Positions 6,244 through 11,073 of a stretch of DNA of 11,073 nucleotides are shown one piece after another. The position numbers and the translations under genes were made by a program. Source of the stretch: JBMOLL01 sp049325415 (GTDB taxonomy: Bacteria; Bacteroidota; Bacteroidia; Bacteroidales; GCA-2748055); assembly GCA_049325415.1 (NCBI GenBank), contig JBMOLL010000063.1, positions 1 through 11,073 of the forward strand, read 5' to 3'. The notes under the pieces are model-generated. The model made no database searches, was not told the origin of the DNA, and saw only the letters and a list, made by a program, of their open reading frames with translations. Positions within the stretch are counted from its first letter, which is position 1, and each line of letters opens with the position of its first letter.

Positions 6244-7653
6244 TCAGTTGATTTTTCTGTTTTGAATTTTCGACACATAGACCTCTGATTCAAGCATTAA
6301 CACCCTGAATTCAAGCAGCGACAGATAATCAAAGGTGAAGCCCAGGGTCTGACCGAAGCGAAGCCGGGACCAGTTGTCTTCCGACAGATCATTTTCCAGA
6401 TCAGTCATCGGAAGCGAATTTCCATAAACAGAATCAAGCATCGGTTTAACCGATTCGAGATAGGCATTCAAATCTGCTTTCAGTTTCAAGGCTTTGCCCT
6501 TCTGATCCTTGCCCACCATGTAGTTGTAGGCAATGCTTTTATCCTCGAGGTTCCTTATATCACTGAAAGGCGCTACATCCCCAATCGCACTTTCATCATA
6601 ATCAGCCATCCTGATCAGATCGGAACGGATCTCATCCAGGGCAGCGACCAGGGCTGTGCTCCTCTCTCTGACAGCACTGAGACCGGAAGCAGTAATACTG
6701 TCCATACTACTGAATACCTGAGTATTATCCTGCTTCAATCCCACATTCATTGTGATAAGATCCTTATAAACAGTTCCGTAGGTGCCGAATACATTCCCGG
6801 ATACCTTGATGGAAATCAGGGCCGTATGGATTATTACCCACACCGAAGCCACAACAATGAAAATGAACTTGCCTTCCACATAGCTCTTATCCCTGAATGT
6901 TTTAAATGTGTAAAGCGGAAGGGCGATACCAAACAGAAGGATGGCGCCAAGAAGCAGGGCCATGGCCGCGCCCGGCCAGTGCATCAGCTTGAACAGCGAA
7001 CCCGACAGGTAAATAATCAGGGCGACCAGTCCAAGGATATAGGTTGCGGTCTTCTTCCTGTCCTCTGCCCTTCTGATCCTTCCGATAAGCAAAACCGGAA
7101 GAAAAAGCAGAATCCCGATACTGTCACCAACCAGCAACATGATCCCGGCCCCTGGCCAGTGCTGGATCTTCCATAAAATACCTACCGAAAAAAGAAAGGC
7201 AGCAATAAATCCTGCGATAAAGACCATCCTGCCATACTTTTCCCTGGATTCCTTATATAGCACATTGGCCGAGGAAGGAAGGAAAATAAAACAGAGAACT
7301 AAGAATCCCAGAACTAGGAGTATACCGGCTCCCGGCCAGTGCATAATTTTAAACAGGGAGCCAAGGCCGATCAGGGCCGGACCGATAATACCGGTCGTTT
7401 TCATAACATTTTTCATGATCCTGTAATTTTTATCAATTAAATAAAGGGTGTCTTCCTGAACCTTTTTCAGCCCCCTGTAACCGATTCTGGTCTCTACCCT
7501 TTTTAACGCTTCGGTGAAGCCGGTACCTTTTTTCATCTCAGATTCGACTTCGCAGCAGATATGATCAATTAATTCAAAAGCAAGATGGGAAAGATGGATC
7601 TGTTCCTTCTCCACCATCGTGACAATATTCTCAGTTTGCTCAATGGTAAGCAT
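6244..7653 (-). CDS. HAAS-like domain + three GldL-like hairpins + GldM-like periplasmic domain
   Basis: A 469-residue membrane protein of unassigned function with a composite build. Residues 1-80 are a soluble helical domain with ELIDHICCEVE (27-37), like the HAAS/permease-prefix domains found beside PadR regulators. Three hairpins follow (helices about 84-100, 108-127, 143-162, 168-190, 203-222, 229-249) with FKIMHWPGAG, WKIQHWPGAG and FKLMHWPGAA starting at 101, 161 and 221. A seventh helix (about 262-282) lacks this core. Residues 285-469 are helical and, by eye, match the first periplasmic domain of GldM: MNVGLKQDN (302-310) against MNEKLVESN, a LNAYLESV segment, then W428, F433 and ESEV at 455-458 in nearly the same spacing (GldM recalled from memory). 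Seven helices put this domain in the periplasm. The start codon shares one base with the padR stop (TGATG) and the partner gene begins one base after its stop, so the three are probably translationally coupled. Confidence 0.85.
   Translation of the reverse strand: MLTIEQTENIVTMVEKEQIHLSHLAFELIDHICCEVESEMKKGTGFTEALKRVETRIGYRGLKKVQEDTLYLIDKNYRIMKNVMKTTGIIGPALIGLGSLFKIMHWPGAGILLVLGFLVLCFIFLPSSANVLYKESREKYGRMVFIAGFIAAFLFSVGILWKIQHWPGAGIMLLVGDSIGILLFLPVLLIGRIRRAEDRKKTATYILGLVALIIYLSGSLFKLMHWPGAAMALLLGAILLFGIALPLYTFKTFRDKSYVEGKFIFIVVASVWVIIHTALISIKVSGNVFGTYGTVYKDLITMNVGLKQDNTQVFSSMDSITASGLSAVRERSTALVAALDEIRSDLIRMADYDESAIGDVAPFSDIRNLEDKSIAYNYMVGKDQKGKALKLKADLNAYLESVKPMLDSVYGNSLPMTDLENDLSEDNWSRLRFGQTLGFTFDYLSLLEFRVLMLESEVYVSKIQNRKIN
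6865..7404 (-). repeat. three tandem 60-residue (180-base) HWPGA modules
   Basis: Residues 84-263 of the 469-residue protein consist of three modules in perfect 60-residue register. The histidine codons start at 7341, 7161 and 6981. The plus strand shows CGGCCAGTG, TGGCCAGTG and CGGCCAGTG at those places. Outside the core the modules differ clearly, so this is an old duplication kept under selection, not a recent copy. Each keeps K-x-x-H-W-P-G-A and a glycine at +11 from the histidine. Confidence 0.88.
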
Positions 7654-7997
7654 CAGATGACATTTAAAGTATATCCCGGCCGAAGTATACCCAGCAAAGT
7701 CTCTATAAATTCCTCCAGTTCAGCAATCTTCTCCCTGGCAGTGGAATGACCTTTTGGGGTCAATCGGTAGTAAATACGGATGCGGTTATTCACATTTTCC
7801 GACTCGGTTACCACGGCTCCTTCCTTCTCCAGTTTATGAAGTATCGGATAAAGCGCCCCAAAAGTCAATTTTATCCGGCTTCCGGTTATCTCTTCCACTT
7901 TCTGAGTCAGCTCATAGCCGTACATTCGCTCATTTTCATCCAGCAGCTTAAGTATAATTGACTTAAGCGTACCTTTTAACAGTTCTTTCGATATCAT
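7653..7997 (-). CDS. PadR family transcriptional regulator
   Basis: A 114-residue winged-helix repressor of the PadR family (short, s1-type length). Family marks in order: the first helix LLKGTLKSIILKLL (6-19), MYGYELTQKVEE (25-36), the recognition region LTFGALYPILHKLEKEG (44-60), the wing with an arginine-rich turn, and YYRLTPKG (76-83), then a C-terminal helix for dimerisation. PadR proteins generally repress their own operon and are released by a ligand or partner protein. Here the gene is first in an operon with a HAAS-like membrane protein, a recurrent arrangement in which the membrane protein is thought to signal to, or be controlled by, the regulator. The TGA stop overlaps the next ATG by one base. 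The only nearby upstream promoter-like sequence contains an AT dyad, which would suit autoregulation. Effector unknown. Confidence 0.93.
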   Translation of the reverse strand: MISKELLKGTLKSIILKLLDENERMYGYELTQKVEEITGSRIKLTFGALYPILHKLEKEGAVVTESENVNNRIRIYYRLTPKGHSTAREKIAELEEFIETLLGILRPGYTLNVI

Positions 7998-8005
7998 AAT
8001 AGTTT

Positions 8006-8028
8006 TTATATATCAGTTTCTTATATAT
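8006..8028. promoter_or_regulatory. candidate PadR operator (ATATAT dyad)
   Basis: TTATATAT occurs twice, at 8006-8013 and 8021-8028. Because ATATAT is its own reverse complement, the pair also forms an inverted repeat with centres 15 bases apart, about one and a half helix turns. It lies between the candidate -7 element and the padR start codon, where a bound repressor would block transcription. The surroundings are very AT-rich, so chance is a real possibility. Confidence 0.35.
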
Positions 8029-8029
8029 G

Positions 8030-8057
8030 CAATATTATGGAATATTTTTAAAAACAA
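8030..8057 (-). promoter_or_regulatory. candidate padR operon promoter (Bacteroidota type)
   Basis: On the minus strand TTG (8057-8055) is followed after 17 bases by TAATATTG (8037-8030), matching seven of eight bases of the Bacteroidota -7 consensus TAnnTTTG. Spacing is at the short end of what is reported for the phylum. It would give a leader of roughly 25-30 bases before the padR ATG. Confidence 0.4.
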
Positions 8058-8083
8058 GAAAATTCTGCTGATTTTTTTTAAAT

Positions 8084-8113
8084 AAAAAAGCACCGGTGGA
8101 ATCCGGTGCTTTT
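8084..8113 (-). terminator. intrinsic terminator of the T9SS-cargo gene
   Basis: GCACCGG (8090-8096) pairs perfectly with CCGGTGC (8103-8109) around a 6-base loop, extended by A-T pairs on both sides. On the minus strand the stem is followed by six T and a further T-rich stretch. It lies about 20 bases after the stop codon of the 866-residue gene and separates it from the padR promoter. Confidence 0.88.
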
Positions 8114-8134
8114 CTGAAATATTTTAATACACTG

Positions 8135-10735
8135 TTATTGAAGCATATACCTGATAACTTCACTTCCTTTACTCGTATTCAGTTTCAGAAGATACAATCC
8201 CCGGCTGAGGTCGGAAATGTCAAAGCTGAGTTCACCACTGCCGTGAAGCGACAGCTTCCTGATCATTCTGCCATCAGCGACATACACCTCTATGCCAGTA
8301 AGTTCAGCACCTGCGTCATCTGTTGCGACGGTAATCAGACCGGATCCCGGATTCGGATAGATTTTCAGATCCGAATAGCTGCTTAGTGGCACATAGGTGG
8401 CTGTGGTTGAAATCCCTTCTTCCGTATCCACATAGAAATCGAGTCCGAACAGGATTGTATTATTCTCAATGACAATATCATAGCTGCTGATCATAGGAAG
8501 ACCGGGAATATCCACCTCAAGCCGGTACAGTCCGTCAGGAATGTTGTCGAAGATGTAATTCCCTTCCTCGTCGGTTTCAATAATGGCTACAACTTCCCCA
8601 TCCGATGCCTTGGCTGATCTTCCAACGAGTACTACGGAGGCTTTTACCACCGGACGTCCCATAACCGATTTGCGTACGTTTTCGTCGACATAGCTGAGGT
8701 TCCCGGAAGCTTCACCGGAGCCGTCTGCCGTTGTAAACGGAACAATCTGCTGCAGGGTAATATCGGAATTCACCTTAACGGTACCCACATTCAGTGTGAT
8801 GGTTCCGGCATCCGCCCATTTGAGCTTATCCACGTAATAGGTGGGTTTGGCATTGGGATAGGTAGCGGCATCGGCCAGGCACTTCAGAGTATAGTCACCG
8901 GGAAGCAGACCGGATAGGTAATACGATCCGTCATCAGCAAGGGCTACGGAATCAGCCATCGGGTAACTCCCTTTTTTATTATGATAGTATGCCATAACAG
9001 AACCTTTGGTCACAGCAGTACCGCTTTCAGTCTGTACCTTACCCGAGATGGAACTGTTATTACGGAGTTCCAGCAGGTAATTTGCATAGGTATAGCCCAG
9101 GGTCAGTACCTGGCTTCCGTTGATCATGTTATCGGCATAGCTTCCGTTAACCTGAAGGAGAATGGTCCCGTTAGCAAGTACCTCAACATCGGTGGCGTAT
9201 AATCCATAGGTATTCGACTCGAGTTTCAGGAAGTTATACCAGTATGGATTCCCGTCGTAATCCAGGCCTACAATCACCGGGTCACTTGACTCGTATCCGT
9301 TAATATCGCCAAAATTCTGCAGATTAAACAGAGTGTTACCATCCATAGCAAGCGTCACATTCCCGGAGACATCGCAGTCGAGCCCGTGAAAAGAAACATA
9401 ATCGCTGGAAAAACTGTTCCCCCACAGCTCAGCCCCGGTCTCCGGATCATAGCCGGCTACATAGATACCGTTAAAATAAGGTTTGGAAAGAAGACTTCCG
9501 GCAATGCTCAGAATATCCGACGAGAAGAATCCAGCCGTCACAAGCAGCTTACTGTTGGCCAGTATGGTTTTATCGGTAATATTGGCTTCAAAATTATAAG
9601 CTTTAAGTGTGGGTTTGGTTGCTTTTTTTCCCTGATAGGCTTCTGTCATTGTAGCCAGTCCTTTTACCCAAACCGGTGCACCGTCGCTGTCCAGTCTGAA
9701 AAGTACCTCGTTCTTGAAACCGGATCCGCCGTCGAAAGCATAGCTGATATCACTGCCCAGCTTAAATACACCGGTAGTGGTTGTGGCTTTGAAGATCATG
9801 TCTCCATTCGTCATGGCAAGTCCGTCATGGATCCCGTCATAGAAATTTCCTGTTCCACCGGTTTCCGCATTTTTCTGCCAGAGAAGCGCTCCATCGGGTG
9901 AAATTTTGGTTAAAATAAGGCCCTGGGTATTCTGATAATCAATGCTCACAGTATTTGCACCCACCGTCAGGGTACTTCCATAACTATCATAAAGACCGGT
10001 GAGGTACAGGTTGCCTGAAACATCCGCAGCACCGAAAACCTCCTCAAAATATCCCCCTTCACCGGTCTGATCAAAGCCGGCAGTAAAGATCCACTTCCGG
10101 TTCAGGTCAATGTCGAATTTCATGGCATAGAAAAAGCCATTGTAATTCTGTCCGACAACAGTACCATCTTCCAGGGACAGCGCACTGCTAATCTTACCAT
10201 AGAGGTAAAGTGAGGATGTTTTTTGGTCGAAAGCCGCCCTCGAATAGGCATACTGATACTGATCCAGGTTCCAGAGATCCAGGTATTTCACCAGGTTACC
10301 AGATTTATTATACACGGCAACAAATTCAAGGTAACTCGCCCCGTTCAGGCTTACAGGATTCCCTTCAATGCTGACATCATAATAGGAAGATCCGATAATC
10401 CACAGATTCGCATCTTTATCCACAAAGGCATCCACCGGGTTTTGCAGACCCGTGATATATTTTCCCCACAGGGCATTTCCCTTGCCATCATATTTTATGA
10501 AATAGCAGTTGACATTATCTGAACTGATTCCCGGCAGCATGGGATGCGTAAGTTGTTCATACCAGGCACCGCCAAAAAGATAATAATTACTCTCCTCTGC
10601 TTCAACAATATAAGCATTGTAAGGATAAGAGCTTGAACCGACAGCATCAAGAAGGGAGGCGTCAAAGTGCTGGGAATAGGATTTTCCCGCAATTAAAATA
10701 AGCGCCCCGGCTAACAGGAGTAGTTTTGTTTTCAT
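8135..10735 (-). CDS. secreted T9SS-sorted protein: beta-propeller plus carboxypeptidase-regulatory-like domains
   Basis: An 866-residue protein predicted to cross the inner membrane by Sec and the outer membrane by the type IX system, ending up on the surface or secreted. The signal peptide is at about 1-21 (LLLLAGALILIAG core, cut near SYS-Q). Residues about 40-555 contain seven blade-like motifs of the form hydrophobic-x-x-D-x-x-G-x-x-x-W, starting near 78, 138, 205, 275, 345, 426 and 489 (for example KYDGKGNALWGK and SPDGALLWQK), suggesting a seven-bladed propeller. Two prealbumin/carboxypeptidase-regulatory-like beta domains follow: ISGKVQTESG to PGDYTLKC (563-620) and ASGNLSYVD to DGLYRLEV (676-741). 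The C-terminal type-A sorting domain starts at KIYPNPGSG (791-799) and ends GLYLLKL plus a basic tail. No catalytic motif is evident, so a binding or structural role is likelier than an enzyme. The phosphatase gene ends 29 bases upstream; shared transcription is possible. Confidence 0.9.
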   Translation of the reverse strand: MKTKLLLLAGALILIAGKSYSQHFDASLLDAVGSSSYPYNAYIVEAEESNYYLFGGAWYEQLTHPMLPGISSDNVNCYFIKYDGKGNALWGKYITGLQNPVDAFVDKDANLWIIGSSYYDVSIEGNPVSLNGASYLEFVAVYNKSGNLVKYLDLWNLDQYQYAYSRAAFDQKTSSLYLYGKISSALSLEDGTVVGQNYNGFFYAMKFDIDLNRKWIFTAGFDQTGEGGYFEEVFGAADVSGNLYLTGLYDSYGSTLTVGANTVSIDYQNTQGLILTKISPDGALLWQKNAETGGTGNFYDGIHDGLAMTNGDMIFKATTTTGVFKLGSDISYAFDGGSGFKNEVLFRLDSDGAPVWVKGLATMTEAYQGKKATKPTLKAYNFEANITDKTILANSKLLVTAGFFSSDILSIAGSLLSKPYFNGIYVAGYDPETGAELWGNSFSSDYVSFHGLDCDVSGNVTLAMDGNTLFNLQNFGDINGYESSDPVIVGLDYDGNPYWYNFLKLESNTYGLYATDVEVLANGTILLQVNGSYADNMINGSQVLTLGYTYANYLLELRNNSSISGKVQTESGTAVTKGSVMAYYHNKKGSYPMADSVALADDGSYYLSGLLPGDYTLKCLADAATYPNAKPTYYVDKLKWADAGTITLNVGTVKVNSDITLQQIVPFTTADGSGEASGNLSYVDENVRKSVMGRPVVKASVVLVGRSAKASDGEVVAIIETDEEGNYIFDNIPDGLYRLEVDIPGLPMISSYDIVIENNTILFGLDFYVDTEEGISTTATYVPLSSYSDLKIYPNPGSGLITVATDDAGAELTGIEVYVADGRMIRKLSLHGSGELSFDISDLSRGLYLLKLNTSKGSEVIRYMLQ

Positions 10736-10764
10736 ATTTCAAATCTGTTAATTATTGACATCAA

Positions 10765-11073
10765 TTATGCACTTCCTTCAGAGGTATAGCGAATCCCCAT
10801 GACAAGTATATCGTCGATCTGGTCCAGTGCCCCCATCCAGCGATCGATTTCATCATTTAACATATGTCCTTGTCTTTCAGGATTCTCCACACTGATTGTC
10901 TGAAGAAGACGTTTAAATGGTTTCGACTTGTATTTCGATCCGTCGGGACCTCCGAACTGATCCGTATACCCGTCGGAGAAGAGGTAGAGCATATCCCCAT
11001 GCTCAAGTTTGACTACATTTCTGGTAAAAGGATTCTGATCGATAACGTACTTCCCAATTGGCATTTTATCTCC
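10765..11073 (-). CDS. SpoIIE/PP2C-type protein phosphatase, C-terminal end (5' part outside window)
   Basis: The frame is open to the right edge, so only the last 102 residues of a larger protein are visible. The ATG at 11064 is internal. The segment GDKMPIGKYV, then LEHGDMLYLFSDGYTDQFGG, is the late part of a SpoIIE/RsbU-type PPM phosphatase domain: the SDG aspartate is a metal ligand, and the distal QIDDILVMGIR supplies the paired aspartates. In Bacteroidota such domains commonly end long proteins with N-terminal tetratricopeptide, GAF, PAS or seven-helix sensor regions and dephosphorylate serine or threonine on partner proteins; which sensor is present here cannot be seen. The C-terminus is complete, with a short tail after the beta strand. 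Confidence 0.88.
   Translation of the reverse strand, partial: GDKMPIGKYVIDQNPFTRNVVKLEHGDMLYLFSDGYTDQFGGPDGSKYKSKPFKRLLQTISVENPERQGHMLNDEIDRWMGALDQIDDILVMGIRYTSEGSA

Noticed and set aside
6243..6293. Upstream ATG giving a 326-residue version of the second HWPGA protein
   Set aside because: The extra 17 residues overlap the preceding coding sequence, and the ATG at 6242 directly follows its stop (TGAAATG) and begins just before the first membrane helix.
5871..7404. The regularly spaced CGGCCAGTG copies as a DNA-level repeat array (CRISPR or binding sites)
   Set aside because: Each copy encodes the conserved H-W-P-G of a protein module in frame; the 180-base period is fully explained by the coding sequence.
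5313..7653. Calling the two HWPGA proteins plain GldL
   Set aside because: GldL has a single hairpin and a cytoplasmic C-terminal region; these have several hairpins, an odd number of helices, a periplasmic GldM-like tail and, in one, a HAAS-like domain.
10736..10764. Possible promoter before the T9SS-cargo gene (CAGATTTG on the minus strand)
   Set aside because: One mismatch to TAnnTTTG, but the nearest TTG is only 14 bases away and the element would sit almost on the start codon; not supported.

Overview
The window looks like chromosomal DNA of a member of the Bacteroidota (probably a Bacteroidales/Marinilabiliales-type organism). Four things point there: a TonB-dependent receptor of the type common in that phylum, a secreted protein with a type IX secretion (T9SS) C-terminal sorting domain, GldL/GldM-like sequence modules, and starts without Shine-Dalgarno sequences in an AT-rich context, with one promoter-like match to the Bacteroidota TTG / TAnnTTTG pattern. 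I see no tRNA, rRNA, CRISPR array, insertion sequence or phage gene.

Layout, left to right. (1) The 3' part of a TonB-dependent receptor (+) meets a small nitroreductase (-) tail to tail, with a 4-base overlap. (2) After a 164-base divergent spacer, a two-gene plus-strand unit encodes ornithine aminotransferase (rocD) and, 4 bases later, an M13 (neprilysin-like) zinc metallopeptidase predicted to be a lipoprotein. It ends at a strong hairpin terminator. (3) A convergent spacer of about 240 bases holds terminators for both sides plus a 12-base inverted repeat. (4) A tightly coupled minus-strand operon follows: a PadR-type repressor, a 469-residue membrane protein and a 309-residue membrane protein (junctions TGATG and TGAAATG). 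It has a candidate promoter and AT-rich dyad upstream and a terminator at its end. (5) Another minus-strand unit: the 3' end of a SpoIIE/PP2C-type phosphatase gene, then an 866-residue T9SS-exported protein that reads as a seven-bladed propeller followed by two carboxypeptidase-regulatory-like domains, then its own terminator.

The most interesting part is the PadR operon. The 469-residue protein starts with a cytoplasmic helical domain carrying a DHICC motif (like the HAAS/permease-prefix domains that often sit next to PadR genes). It then has three membrane hairpins of the form FKxxHWPGA spaced exactly 60 residues apart, one more membrane helix, and a helical domain that by eye resembles the first periplasmic domain of GldM. 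The 309-residue partner has two such hairpins in the same 60-residue register, one more membrane helix, and a more divergent GldM-like tail. The hairpin resembles the GldL transmembrane hairpin of the T9SS/gliding motor. Together the two proteins carry five GldL-like hairpins and two GldM-like chains, the same 5:2 count as the known GldL5GldM2 motor. The proton-path glutamate of GldL is missing from all five hairpins. My reading is a PadR-controlled, fused and possibly unpowered relative of the GldLM motor, perhaps acting as an envelope sensor. The composition is visible in the sequence; the homology to GldM was recognised from memory and needs a profile or structure search; the function is inference.
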